Shown in pieces: positions 1 to 7,411 of a stretch of DNA of 16,297 bases. The position numbers were made by a program, and so were the translations under genes. Each line of letters begins with the position of its first letter. Position 1 is the stretch's first letter. A model generated the notes under the pieces. It was not told the origin of the DNA. It searched no databases and saw nothing but the letters and a program-made list of their open reading frames with translations. Source of the stretch: Candidatus Bathyarchaeota archaeon (GTDB lineage: Archaea; Thermoproteota; Bathyarchaeia; 40CM-2-53-6); contig VBBB01000074.1 in assembly GCA_005882955.1 (NCBI GenBank), positions 574 through 16,870 on the forward strand. The letters run 5' to 3'.

Positions 1-190
1 TTTCGCCGATACGTTTCGAAAGGGCAGCGGGATTTTCTGTAGCGGTCTGAAAAACTATGTTTCCACTCTGGACATAGGTCTCCACGTTCCGAAAGCCGAG
101 ACCTTGGCAGAATCCGCGAAGGACGTCCATCTTGATTGTGTTGTGTCCGCTGACGTTGACTCCTCGCAACATCGCGATGTAGGCGGCCAT
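1..190 (-). CDS. DUF1697 family protein, N-terminal part (runs off window)
   Basis: The minus strand reads 63 residues from ATG at 190 to the window edge without a stop. The start, MAAYIAMLRGVNVSGHNTIK, followed by MDVLRGFCQGLGF and VETYVQSGNIVF, matches the typical N-terminus of DUF1697 proteins (YIALLRGINVGGxxxIxMxxLRxxxxxLGFxxVxTYIQSGNVVF). DUF1697 proteins are cytosolic, about 170-180 residues long and of unknown biochemical function, so roughly two thirds of this one lies outside the window. No Shine-Dalgarno sequence is visible just before the ATG, and translation may be leaderless. It is transcribed away from the wHTH-led operon, with about 227 bp between the two start codons. Family assignment is confident from conserved motif spacing; the role is not known. 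Confidence 0.85.
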   Translation of the reverse strand, partial: MAAYIAMLRGVNVSGHNTIKMDVLRGFCQGLGFRNVETYVQSGNIVFQTATENPAALSKRIGE

Positions 191-353
191 ACTTTGTACG
201 TGATCGAGATGCTCTAATTGGAGCTCGCCATGGTGAAATCGTCCACAAAAAGTCCGGGCCTATCGATTTCCCTCCGGACGATCCGAACTAGCTTGTTAGG
301 TGATACAGAGCTAGGAAAAACGGCTTTATCTAATTGGCGCTAAAAGTAAAATG

Positions 354-360
354 TTTTATA
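354..360 (+). promoter_or_regulatory. TATA-box-like element of the wHTH-led operon
   Basis: TTTTATA lies in an A/T-rich stretch. Archaeal transcription usually begins about 26 bp downstream of the box centre, here near 383. That would exclude the possible TTG start at 334 and favour a start at 406 or 418. The assignment rests on sequence only. Confidence 0.45.
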
Positions 361-417
361 CTTCTATCTTCTGTGCTATTACAAGAGGAGTATAGGCGCG
401 TTTACTTGAGCGACGAT

Positions 418-948
418 ATGGGGGATATCAGGAAAGAGCTCCGAGAGGAGATCCGGTCGCTGAAGGATGAGGTCCGGCGACAGGTCTCCCAGGCTATCGA
501 GAAGTCGGGAAACGGTTCAATCAGAGTTGACCTCAACAAGGACGACGTGGCTCAGACAGAGCCTTCGTTTGTTGTGGTCAAGGACCTTGTCAGACAGATC
601 CGCGAGAACGTCAAATCAAGCCTCGCTACGAGGGGCGAGATTGCCGTCGACGAACTTGTCGATAGCATGCCCGAGACCACGGCAGCCGACCTCCTAAAAT
701 CTCTGGCCAACACTGACCGGCTGAAGATGGTCAAGATGCTCTACTCGACAAGGAAGACCTTCTCAGACTTCAAAACAGCTACCGGCCTCGAAGCAGCCTC
801 GGTCAATAATCACTTGAAGAGCCTGTTGAATATGGGACTCGTTTCGCACAGTGACGAAGGGGGCTACGAACTTACAAAGAGAGGGAGATTACTCGTTAGG
901 ACTCTGGCATTGATGAGCGAGGCACTTGGAGGAGAACAGATTGATTGA
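418..948 (+). CDS. Winged-helix (ArsR-like) transcriptional regulator with N-terminal coiled coil
   Basis: Predicted DNA-binding regulator of about 176 residues. The first 35 residues are charged and heptad-like (DIRKELREEIRSLKDEVRRQ), suggesting a coiled coil. The C-terminal half carries an ArsR-type winged helix: LLKSLANTDRLKMVKML, a recognition-helix region around ATGLEAASVNNHLKSLLNMGLV, then a wing ending in YELTKRGRLLVRTL. The ATG at 418 was chosen because the probable TATA box (354-360) places the transcript start near 383. An in-frame TTG at 406 is the alternative, and the TTG at 334 would lie upstream of the transcript. AGAGGAG at 384-390 is too far from either start to decide. The stop overlaps the start of the next gene, so the regulator is likely co-produced with that membrane protein. 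Ligand and targets are unknown. Confidence 0.8.
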   Translation: MGDIRKELREEIRSLKDEVRRQVSQAIEKSGNGSIRVDLNKDDVAQTEPSFVVVKDLVRQIRENVKSSLATRGEIAVDELVDSMPETTAADLLKSLANTDRLKMVKMLYSTRKTFSDFKTATGLEAASVNNHLKSLLNMGLVSHSDEGGYELTKRGRLLVRTLALMSEALGGEQID

Positions 949-2197
949 GATAGGACACGACTCTACAATGTCGCTAGTGTTCAGGCGAATCGCAGGCACA
1001 TTCAGTGGCCTGTCAGCAATCCTCGCCCTAGTCTGGTTGATACGAGGACCACTCGGAATACAATCATCCTCTACTACCCTACTGCTCACTGCTTTCGGAC
1101 TATTTTTCGCGGGCCGAATTCTTCGGACTGAGAATAACTCAGGAGTGGGCAGAGCGCTTGTCAGCCTCCTCTGGAACCTCACAGCCGGATTCGTGGGGAT
1201 CATATTGTCGATTTGGATCCTCGGCTGGATAGCGTCTTTGCAGTCAAGCGTCTTCCCAACCATGATCTCAAGCTGGGTCCCCGACCTCGTGATCGGAGCA
1301 ATCGCCACTGGTCTCGGAGCATATGCTGTGCAAAAGTCCGGCCTTGCAAAAAGAGCGGTGAAGCCGTTTCTGGTCGCTGAAGGCAGAGGTCCCACAATGA
1401 AAGGAACCAACCTAACCGTGAAACAAGACACGGTCGGAATGCCAATCAGACGTGAGGGACGGACCATCGGCTGCGTACTACTCGGTGAAGTATCCACCTC
1501 ATTCAAGACCCCGATGGGAATCGTGAGCGCATCGCTTCCGGGTCCCGTCACGACAGTCGGAATCCCGTTTCAAGGACAAACCGTGACCAACGAAGAGGCT
1601 CTGAAAATGACAGGGAAAGAACCTAGTCAGCTGATTGAGGAGACAACTTCGCGCGCAGCGAATCTGGATGTTGGACGAATAAGGATCCGCGACGGATGCA
1701 TAGGGGACCGGTGGAAAATTGGTCCACTCATCTTCGACTGGGACGGGGACGGCGAGCACCATCCCAAAGAGAGATGGTTAGCAAAGGGAACTGGCAGCGC
1801 TTACGTCACAACCGACGGCCACCGCTCCACTGCAAAATGGAACGGCAGTACCCTATCACTCGGGGACGGCTCGATGGAACTCGCGGTCGGCTCCGACAGC
1901 TTCTCCTACTCTCCCACAGAGGTGAAGACTGCATCCCCACTCCACTCGCTCCATGTCACCCAGGACAAGATTACACTTGACACTCGAAAGTTCACACTGA
2001 AGGTCTTAGGGGACAATGTTGTCTTCAGGACTGAAGACAAGACCAGCAGAACCGAATCGAAAGCACTAGCCAACGACCTGCGCGCACTCCTTACCGAGGC
2101 AGCGAAGAAGCAGGTGAAGGACGTAATGGAAGAAACCCCAATCGACCTAGTCGAGATACTCAACACGACAGAAGAGGTTCTCGCGAAATATGATTGA
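941..2197 (+). CDS. Four-helix membrane protein with large C-terminal soluble domain, unknown function
   Basis: Predicted membrane protein of 418 residues. Four hydrophobic segments fall in roughly the first 135 residues, including LSAILALVWLIRG, LLLTAFGLFFAG and GFVGIILSIWILGWIA. The remaining 280 or so residues are soluble and rich in Gly, Asp and Thr, with short beta-like repeats such as GIVSASLPGPVTTVGIPFQG and an acidic DWDGDGEHH stretch. The C-terminus is helical and charged. The TTG at 941 was chosen because GGAGGAG at 928-934 lies six bases upstream; this makes the gene overlap the wHTH stop by 8 bp. An ATG at 968 is an alternative. I do not recognise the family. Coupling to a wHTH gene suggests a regulator-membrane pair, for example a sensor or target, but this is inference. 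Confidence 0.7.
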   Translation: MIEIGHDSTMSLVFRRIAGTFSGLSAILALVWLIRGPLGIQSSSTTLLLTAFGLFFAGRILRTENNSGVGRALVSLLWNLTAGFVGIILSIWILGWIASLQSSVFPTMISSWVPDLVIGAIATGLGAYAVQKSGLAKRAVKPFLVAEGRGPTMKGTNLTVKQDTVGMPIRREGRTIGCVLLGEVSTSFKTPMGIVSASLPGPVTTVGIPFQGQTVTNEEALKMTGKEPSQLIEETTSRAANLDVGRIRIRDGCIGDRWKIGPLIFDWDGDGEHHPKERWLAKGTGSAYVTTDGHRSTAKWNGSTLSLGDGSMELAVGSDSFSYSPTEVKTASPLHSLHVTQDKITLDTRKFTLKVLGDNVVFRTEDKTSRTESKALANDLRALLTEAAKKQVKDVMEETPIDLVEILNTTEEVLAKYD

Positions 2198-2207
2198 GGA
2201 GCCAGCA

Positions 2208-3296
2208 ATGAGAGCCGAACCAAAGCCACTTCAGAAGAGACTCATGAAAGCGATCGTCCGCGAACGTTTCGGATCGCCAGACGTTCTCCAGATCAAGGAA
2301 GTGGAGAAACCTGCTCCGAACGAAGTACGTGGAGTATTGGTAAAGATCTATGCCTCCTCCGTGAATGCCGCAGACAAGCATGACATGAGAGGAGCGTCGT
2401 TCGTGATACGACTTGTTGGGCCCCTGTTTCGACTAAGCATGGGAGTCCGCCGGCCAAAAGAGCCCGGACTGGGTACCGACTTCGCCGGCGTGGTAGAAAC
2501 GGTACGCAACGACGTGACTGAGTTCAAACCAGGAGACGAAGTGTACGGAGTAGCCAACGCCGCTTACGCAGAGTACGGTCTTACACGTGAGAGCAGAATA
2601 GCCTTGAAACCGAGAAACAGTTCGTTCGAACAATCCGCGGCGGTTCCGATCGCCGGATTCACCGCGTTACAGGCTCTCCGCGACAAGGGACACGTCAAAC
2701 CTGGACAGAAAGTGTTGATTAACGGTGCAGGCGGCGGAGTGGGAACTTTTGCCGTTCAGATCGCCAAGGCATTCGGAGCCAGAGTCACCGCCGTGACCAA
2801 CTCGGCGAATCTAGACATGGTTCGCAAGCTCGGCGCTGATCAAGTGATCGATTACACCCAGGAGGATTACACCAAAAAAGGGGAGGCCTATGATCTGATC
2901 GTGGAGATTGGAGCGTCTCATTCCATCTCTGACTACAAGCGCATAATGAATCCGAATGGCACCTTTGTCCTCGTCGGCTTCAAAGACAAGATCGTGAGGC
3001 GTCTACTCTATTTCATAATCAGAAGCCGATTCGCGTCACGCGGAGACAAGAAGTTCACGTTTTTCATCGCAAAATCAAACCATGACGACCTCGTCGTCCT
3101 GAAGGACCTCATCGAACAAGGAGACATGATTCCTGTGATCGATAGACGCTACCCCTTGACAGAGACAGCCCAAGCTATTCGCTATTTCGAAGAAGGACGC
3201 ACCCGGGGAAAAATAGTAATCACTGGAGACCATGACACCGACAAACCAGTCTGGTCCGACTCTTACAAACCGCCCGGGAGGGGAATATCGCGATGA
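2208..3296 (+). CDS. Zinc-independent MDR-family NAD(P)-dependent oxidoreductase (quinone oxidoreductase-like)
   Basis: Member of the medium-chain dehydrogenase/reductase superfamily (COG0604 type), a cytosolic NAD(P)H-dependent oxidoreductase likely acting on quinones, enones or similar carbonyls. The N-terminal GroES-like domain shows MKAIVRERFGSPDVL and ASSVNAADKHDMRG. The Rossmann domain carries NGAGGGVG near residues 172-179 followed by VQIAKAFGARVTAV. The C-terminus has the usual GKIVI end. Cys/His zinc ligands of alcohol dehydrogenases are absent, as in the quinone-reductase branch. ATG at 2208 follows GAGGAG (2196-2201) at six bases, better than the in-frame ATG at 2190, which lacks such a site. 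The core fold could also begin at the ATG at 2245. It lies third in the operon, overlapping the next gene by ATGA. Confidence 0.9.
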   Translation: MRAEPKPLQKRLMKAIVRERFGSPDVLQIKEVEKPAPNEVRGVLVKIYASSVNAADKHDMRGASFVIRLVGPLFRLSMGVRRPKEPGLGTDFAGVVETVRNDVTEFKPGDEVYGVANAAYAEYGLTRESRIALKPRNSSFEQSAAVPIAGFTALQALRDKGHVKPGQKVLINGAGGGVGTFAVQIAKAFGARVTAVTNSANLDMVRKLGADQVIDYTQEDYTKKGEAYDLIVEIGASHSISDYKRIMNPNGTFVLVGFKDKIVRRLLYFIIRSRFASRGDKKFTFFIAKSNHDDLVVLKDLIEQGDMIPVIDRRYPLTETAQAIRYFEEGRTRGKIVITGDHDTDKPVWSDSYKPPGRGISR

Positions 3297-4237
3297 TTCT
3301 TGTTATTGGTGGTTTGAACGGTTTCATAGGCTCGAACACGTCAGAAGCCCTGGTCGACTTGGGCCAGGACTGTGTTGTCACACGGCACGAGAATGCGGAC
3401 GTTCCTAGTTTCCTTCAGAAGCATATTGATCATCACCACGTATCTATCGAACCTGCGGACTCGACTTCAATCACGGACCTACGAAAGATCGGCGAGAAGC
3501 ATAGTATCGATGGCATAGTCAACGTCGCAGGGGGATTCGCTTCAGGGGAGGGCCCTCTGCGCGGTCTCAGGGGATACTTCCACATGCTCGATGCCACTTT
3601 CCAGGTGGCTCAGGAATGGAAAGTCAAGCGGGTCACATTCTCGAGTACGGGAGGAATGTACCTTGGTCTTTCGGGAACGGTGGACGAAGAGCATCCTATT
3701 GGTCTTCAGAGTATGTTCCCTATTCTTGCTTATCAGAAGATTGTCGAGGTGGCCGCAGAACAGTTCGGAAAGAAGACTGGTATCAGCGCTATCTGCGTAC
3801 GATTGATGGGAATGTTCGGACCTTTTGATGGTGCACAGCTCGGCCTCCCGGCACGTCTCGTTCATGCGGCTGTAAGCGGAAGCCCTCCGAGCTTCGAGGA
3901 CGTATTTTTCGGTAACGCGGATGATGCGGTAGATCTCTTGTACATTAAGGACATGGCCCGAGCCATCGCACTGCTGCAGACAGCAGAGAAGCTCCAGTAC
4001 AACGTATACAACGTAGCGTCTGGAAAGGTCACGCCTAATAGAGAACTGGTGAACGCGGTCAAGAGAGTGGTACCCGACTTCAAAGCAGACCTTCCCCCTG
4101 GACGCTTTCCATTTCCACCACTTCCTCTCCCAGATACCAAGCGCCTACAGGCGGACACCGGCTTCTCGCCGAAGTTCGACACTCAGTCGGCAATTCAACA
4201 CTACGCCGACTGGCTCAAGGCTGGAAACCCCAAGTAG
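3293..4237 (+). CDS. NAD-dependent epimerase/dehydratase-like protein (extended SDR)
   Basis: Extended short-chain dehydrogenase/reductase of 314 residues, a typical length for the family. The N-terminal dinucleotide motif is GGLNGFIG (residues 6-13), and VKRVTFSSTGGMY supplies the usual Ser region (117-118). The expected YxxxK is altered: Tyr147 is followed by Gln-Lys-Ile-Val, so Lys is at +2 rather than +4, just before VAAEQFG. The C-terminal substrate region has YNVYNVASG and LPDTKRLQADTGFSPKFD, as in nucleotide-sugar epimerases and dehydratases. The start ATG overlaps the stop of the MDR gene (ATGA, 3293-3296) with a G-rich ribosome binding stretch just upstream, so the two oxidoreductases are translationally coupled. 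Substrate unknown; catalysis could be impaired or atypical. Confidence 0.88.
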   Translation: MILVIGGLNGFIGSNTSEALVDLGQDCVVTRHENADVPSFLQKHIDHHHVSIEPADSTSITDLRKIGEKHSIDGIVNVAGGFASGEGPLRGLRGYFHMLDATFQVAQEWKVKRVTFSSTGGMYLGLSGTVDEEHPIGLQSMFPILAYQKIVEVAAEQFGKKTGISAICVRLMGMFGPFDGAQLGLPARLVHAAVSGSPPSFEDVFFGNADDAVDLLYIKDMARAIALLQTAEKLQYNVYNVASGKVTPNRELVNAVKRVVPDFKADLPPGRFPFPPLPLPDTKRLQADTGFSPKFDTQSAIQHYADWLKAGNPK

Positions 4238-4285
4238 TCGGGACCCCTAACGATGCGGCGGGTAAGCAGTCAGTGGTTTGGGGCG

Positions 4286-4933
4286 CTAGCCCGTCCAAGG
4301 TGGGAGCTTCAGTGCACGCTCATAGGCTGCGCGATCATACACCGGGTCATGGTCGCTGTGTGAAATGATAACTTGCTCAAACGGAAGCTTGAGCAATTCT
4401 CTCATCGCCGGTAAGGCTCTCTTCTCATGCCATGGTGAAGACCAGATCCGGAGTACTCCGGCCCTTTCGGTCAGTGCGTCTCCAAAAACTATGACCCGCT
4501 GCTCGGGCAGCCAGAGAGGTGTCTCTAGCCGCCCTCTTCCATCGTAAAGAGCAACAACGCCTCCCGGAAGCATTCCGTCTGGTTCAATTATCTCTAGTTT
4601 ATTCTTCGGCACGTCGTCGGGCCAAAAGAGTCTCGGGCCGAAAGCACGGACATGATAGCGGCTGACGAACTCGTCTATGTCTCGGACGTGATCAGGGATG
4701 GTTACCGCAGCGATAGTAGGCGGCCTACTGTCTAGACGCTTCCACAATTCTTCGGTGGATGCCTTGGGGACGAGGGGGTCGATGATCAGCTTTTCGCCTC
4801 TCGATTCGACGTAGGTTGATGTGACGATCGGCTGCCAGTCATCGCCAGACTTCCAGTGATGATGTTCCGCGCGCCAGATCCATAAGCCAGGTGCTATATC
4901 GCGAATCTCAACCTTAGTGGTCACAGACTGCAT
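4286..4933 (-). CDS. Degenerate metallo-beta-lactamase-fold-like protein
   Basis: 215 residues with the strand pattern of the metallo-beta-lactamase fold: VTSTYVESRGEKLIIDPLVP, then VVALYDGRGRLETPLWLPEQRVIVFGDAL, and FEQVIISHSDHDPV near the end. The canonical HxHxDH metal motif is reduced to PDHVRD (residues 80-85), retaining one His and an Asp. The later GHTxG motif is replaced by LETPLW. GD (151-152) and His192/His195 remain. It may therefore bind metal weakly or act without it. The ATG at 4933 follows a TATA-like TTATCTTA about 30 bp upstream, suggesting a leaderless or nearly leaderless transcript. It diverges from the amidohydrolase gene and converges on the SDR operon. Function is not assigned beyond the fold. 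Confidence 0.7.
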   Translation of the reverse strand: MQSVTTKVEIRDIAPGLWIWRAEHHHWKSGDDWQPIVTSTYVESRGEKLIIDPLVPKASTEELWKRLDSRPPTIAAVTIPDHVRDIDEFVSRYHVRAFGPRLFWPDDVPKNKLEIIEPDGMLPGGVVALYDGRGRLETPLWLPEQRVIVFGDALTERAGVLRIWSSPWHEKRALPAMRELLKLPFEQVIISHSDHDPVYDRAAYERALKLPPWTG

Positions 4934-4958
4934 GATATGTTTTCAAACTCCAGCAGGT

Positions 4959-4966
4959 AAGATAAG
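4959..4966 (-). promoter_or_regulatory. TATA-like box for the MBL-like gene
   Basis: On the minus strand this reads TATCTTAC within CTTATCTTACC. It sits about 30 bp before the ATG at 4933, placing the transcript start within a few bases of the start codon. Sequence-only call. Confidence 0.35.
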
Positions 4967-5029
4967 CATTGAGCCGTTCCACGCTGGCAGATTAGAGGAT
5001 TAGCGAAGCCAGGGCGGACGCAACAACCC

Positions 5030-5036
5030 TTATTCA
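5030..5036 (+). promoter_or_regulatory. TATA-like box for the amidohydrolase operon
   Basis: TTATTCA within CCCTTATTCAG lies about 28 bp upstream of the TTG at 5061. No ribosome binding site precedes that TTG, so a leaderless transcript is likely. Confidence 0.35.
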
Positions 5037-5060
5037 GATTCAGCTGCCGAATGGAAATCG

Positions 5061-5885
5061 TTGCAAAAAATCATCGACGCCCACGTGCACTTGTCCGAAC
5101 GGCAAGACGACGCCCTGATCCGATTTGCACGGATGAACGGACTGAGATACACTCTAGAAGAGTTGCTAGGAACGATGGAGAGATACGGCATCACACGCGG
5201 GCTCCTTCTTAGCCCGCCTTTACAAGGAACTCTCGCCCTTCCAAACGACAAAGTCATCGCCTTGTGCGCACGGAGCGGGGGGATGCTCGCGCCTGTGGTT
5301 ACGGTTGAGCCCACTGCCAAAGACGTGAAGGCCGCAGTCAAGCTCGCAAAGGAGAACACGAAGGAGGTTAAGGCCTTCAAGGTTAGGCTCGGCTATGTGA
5401 AGGCATCAGCGGAAAGCCCGGTGTTCAGCGGGCTATATGACTACGCCGAGTCCGAGGGGCTCCCGGTGCTTTTCCACACGGGGGACACAGCATTCAGCAC
5501 GGGGGATCTGTCCCGGTCGCATCCGCTGACACTTGACGGACTAGCCAACAAGAGGGAGGGACTGACCATGGTTCTCTGCCACTTTGGTAATCCATGGTTT
5601 GAGGACGTTGCCGAGCTCCTCTACAAACACCCGAACGTCTACGCAGACATTTCCGGATTGATTACAGGGAGTAAGGGATACGCCGAGAAATATGTAGAGT
5701 GGCTTGGCAAAAAGATCAGCGAAGCGATCTACTTTGCAGGCGGTGCAGAGAAGATAATCTTCGGAACCGACTACCCAGTAACGAAACACTCCGAAGCACT
5801 AGACTTGGTAAGGAGATTGGATGTGGAGGAAAGTGACAAGGAGAAGATACTCTGGCACAATGCGGAGAGAGTGTTCCGCCTATGA
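5061..5885 (+). CDS. Amidohydrolase-superfamily TIM-barrel metal hydrolase (COG2159 type)
   Basis: 274-residue metal-dependent hydrolase or decarboxylase-like protein of the amidohydrolase-2 group. The visible metal-site motifs are in the expected order: DAHVH near the N-terminus (His8, His10), LFHTGD (His139), LCHFG (His174) and FGTDYP (Asp237). The C-terminus ILWHNAERVFRL is the usual family ending. The reaction cannot be read from sequence, since the family spans hydrolases and decarboxylases. The TTG at 5061 was chosen because it directly precedes QKIIDAHVH, no in-frame ATG lies upstream, and a TATA-like box is at leaderless distance; an out-of-frame ATG at 5051 was discounted. The stop overlaps the GNAT gene by ATGA, so the two are co-transcribed. 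Confidence 0.9.
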   Translation: MQKIIDAHVHLSERQDDALIRFARMNGLRYTLEELLGTMERYGITRGLLLSPPLQGTLALPNDKVIALCARSGGMLAPVVTVEPTAKDVKAAVKLAKENTKEVKAFKVRLGYVKASAESPVFSGLYDYAESEGLPVLFHTGDTAFSTGDLSRSHPLTLDGLANKREGLTMVLCHFGNPWFEDVAELLYKHPNVYADISGLITGSKGYAEKYVEWLGKKISEAIYFAGGAEKIIFGTDYPVTKHSEALDLVRRLDVEESDKEKILWHNAERVFRL

Positions 5886-6373
5886 CGGCCCAAGAGAATA
5901 TCGAGATCATGGACGTTCCTGCTGGGAGGAGACAGGAACTTGACTGGATACTCGAGGAGAGCTTCGAGGGATGGTACCTATGGCATTCGAAGAAGACTCT
6001 TCGAGATGTTGAGCTTGTGAGAGCTGCCATGTCATCGGGCAGACCACTCGGATTGGTCATGCTGAAATCTCTCGAGGGAACTGTCGGTTACGTCTACTAC
6101 ATCGCAGTCGCAAGGGCCAGCAGGAACAAGGGAGTTGGAAAACTGCTTCTAGAGAATGCTCTCCAGCTCTTCAAGGCGTCTAATTTGAAGGAGGTTTTCG
6201 CCAGCGTAGAGAAGGAGAATGAACCCTCTGAAGCGTTGTTCGCCTCGGAAGGGTTCACTAGGACAAGCTTCGGCGAAGTCTCTAAGAGACATGGGAGTCT
6301 TCACGCGGCCAACATGTACAGAGCGATGACAGTCGTTCCTGGCGAGATCTTGCTACGCAAGCCGATCCTCTGA
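5882..6373 (+). CDS. GNAT-family N-acetyltransferase
   Basis: 163-residue acetyl-CoA-dependent acetyltransferase. Motif A is clear: VGYVYYIAVARASRNKGVGK, with the RxxGxG pyrophosphate-binding loop at residues 81-86, followed by the helix LLLENALQLFKASN. Motif B appears as VFASVEKENEPSEALFASEGF. These are the acetyl-CoA binding elements; the acceptor is not predictable. The start overlaps the amidohydrolase stop by four bases (ATGA), indicating translational coupling and perhaps action on a related small molecule. About 150 bp without a gene follow before the next coding region. Confidence 0.9.
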   Translation: MTAQENIEIMDVPAGRRQELDWILEESFEGWYLWHSKKTLRDVELVRAAMSSGRPLGLVMLKSLEGTVGYVYYIAVARASRNKGVGKLLLENALQLFKASNLKEVFASVEKENEPSEALFASEGFTRTSFGEVSKRHGSLHAANMYRAMTVVPGEILLRKPIL

Positions 6374-6484
6374 GCACGCAGGATCGTCCGACATCGCGCG
6401 TAACCCGAAGACGATGCTACGTCAGGCGAGAATTGGGTTCCGCCATGATGTCGAGCCTTCCAACCTGAACGGGCTTGTGAGGCG

Positions 6485-6530
6485 GTCAAGGTTAATTGAC
6501 TCCAGTCAAACCATCGAGCGACTTTGTCAA
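6485..6530. promoter_or_regulatory. Promoter with phased GTCAA/TTGAC half-sites
   Basis: A TATA-like GTTAATT (6491-6497) lies about 30 bp before the TTG at 6524. Around it are GTCAA (6485-6489), TTGAC (6496-6500), GTCAA (6505-6509) and GTCAA (6526-6530). The middle pair forms a perfect dyad, TTGACT-CC-AGTCAA (6496-6509), just downstream of the box, where a repressor would block initiation. No binding protein is identified. Confidence 0.4.
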
Positions 6531-7039
6531 CCCTAGACGATCCAGTTGTATTGAGTACCATCGTTCAGACCGCGGTTATTACTCTGACACTCGTCATCTT
6601 CATCCTCTCCTTTCGCAGCCAGAACAAGGCCATCCAAGAACAAGCCTACCAGAAAGTAATGGATGATTATGGTGACGCTATGAGGATGCTGTCTGATAGG
6701 CCAGAGTTGTACGCCTTCCAGCTTGAGCTATTCAACAGGAGCGATCGGCCGCTCGGACGGGAACAGAAATCGTTGTCTCGAGAGGATCTGATCATACGAA
6801 ACTATGCAGTGATGATGTACGGACTCTTCGAAAGAATATACGCTCTATACAATAGAAAATGGATTGACGAAGATACATGGAAACAGTGGGCCGCGTTTCT
6901 CGAGGTCGTGGCCTCGCATCCAGTCTTCATGGAAGTTCATCAATGGTCAGGCGAAATGTGGGACCAACCCTTCGTCGACTACGTCGACAACATTCTAGAC
7001 AAGAAGAACCTCCGAGACTCCTCGAAACAACCGCAGTAA
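6524..7039 (+). CDS. Single-pass membrane-anchored hypothetical protein
   Basis: 171 residues. One hydrophobic helix, roughly residues 9-29 (VLSTIVQTAVITLTLVIFIL), is followed by a largely helical soluble domain rich in aromatic residues: YAVMMYGLFERIYALYNRKWID, then TWKQWAAFLEVV and the acidic HQWSGEMWDQPFVDYVDNIL. The layout recalls small membrane-anchored families of the DUF4760/DUF6082 kind, but I cannot confirm membership. The TTG start at 6524 fits a TATA-like element about 30 bp upstream and a leaderless transcript; no Shine-Dalgarno sequence is seen. It appears monocistronic, with a 372-bp gap after it. Function unknown. Confidence 0.7.
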   Translation: MSTLDDPVVLSTIVQTAVITLTLVIFILSFRSQNKAIQEQAYQKVMDDYGDAMRMLSDRPELYAFQLELFNRSDRPLGREQKSLSREDLIIRNYAVMMYGLFERIYALYNRKWIDEDTWKQWAAFLEVVASHPVFMEVHQWSGEMWDQPFVDYVDNILDKKNLRDSSKQPQ

Positions 7040-7411
7040 CGACAAGTCATCCTCCCGCAACTTAGGCGCGAGCGAACGACTTGAGTCAGACTCTCTCGCG
7101 GGTCCTCGAACGAAGGTCGAGCCGATGGCTTATGCGGGGTCTCGCGAGATTTCGATATCCCCCCGGGGGGTCTAGAATAGTTAACAAAAACAAACAAGGA
7201 ATTGGAACGTGAGAAGGAGATTCTCAAAGCGCAGTAGATCCGCGTGCTTCCATGAAGATTTGTTAGCCCAGAACCGGAAATAGATCCCCTACTTCATGCT
7301 TTGAGGACCATCTGCTAATGCCCCTTTATACCGGTATTGGTTGTGCACCGTTATCGTTTGGCAGCCTCCACAACCGTTAACAATCCAGCCATGTAATCCC
7401 TGCATCCATTA
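7040..7411. other. Gene-free stretch with possible RNA structure and promoter elements
   Basis: No convincing coding frame was found in these 372 bases. The left part can fold: TCTCGCG (7094-7100) pairs with CGCGAGA (7143-7149) and encloses CTCGA/TCGAG (7105-7109 with 7117-7121). A perfect C6G6 palindrome lies at 7159-7170. A good TATA-like CTTTATA is at 7324-7330 and a second candidate, TTAACAAT, at 7377-7384, the latter about 32 bp before the TTG at 7412. No tRNA cloverleaf was recognised. Confidence 0.4.
7377..7384 (+). promoter_or_regulatory. TATA-like box for the surface-protein gene
   Basis: TTAACAAT is centred about 32 bp before the TTG at 7412 and would give a leaderless or very short-leader transcript. 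The stronger CTTTATA at 7324-7330 is an alternative that would give a leader of about 60 nt. Confidence 0.3.

Noticed and set aside
334..417. N-terminal extension of the wHTH protein from a TTG at 334
   Set aside because: The TATA-like box at 354-360 lies inside this stretch, so the transcript should begin after it, and the extension is not like the rest of the protein.
889..1551. Long minus-strand open frame (220 codons) opposite the membrane protein gene
   Set aside because: It lies antisense to a gene with clear membrane helices and operon coupling, has no recognisable domain, and reads as a Pro/Arg/Ser-rich shadow.
6401..6440. AACCC/GGGTT pairing resembling a tRNA or hairpin between the GNAT gene and the next gene
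   Set aside because: Stem of only five bases with a loop of nearly 30, and no cloverleaf or T-loop sequence.
7180..7240. Short frame reading NKELEREKEILKAQ before a stop, like the end of a SHOCT-type domain
   Set aside because: Only about 17 codons after an upstream stop, no usable start, and too short to assign.
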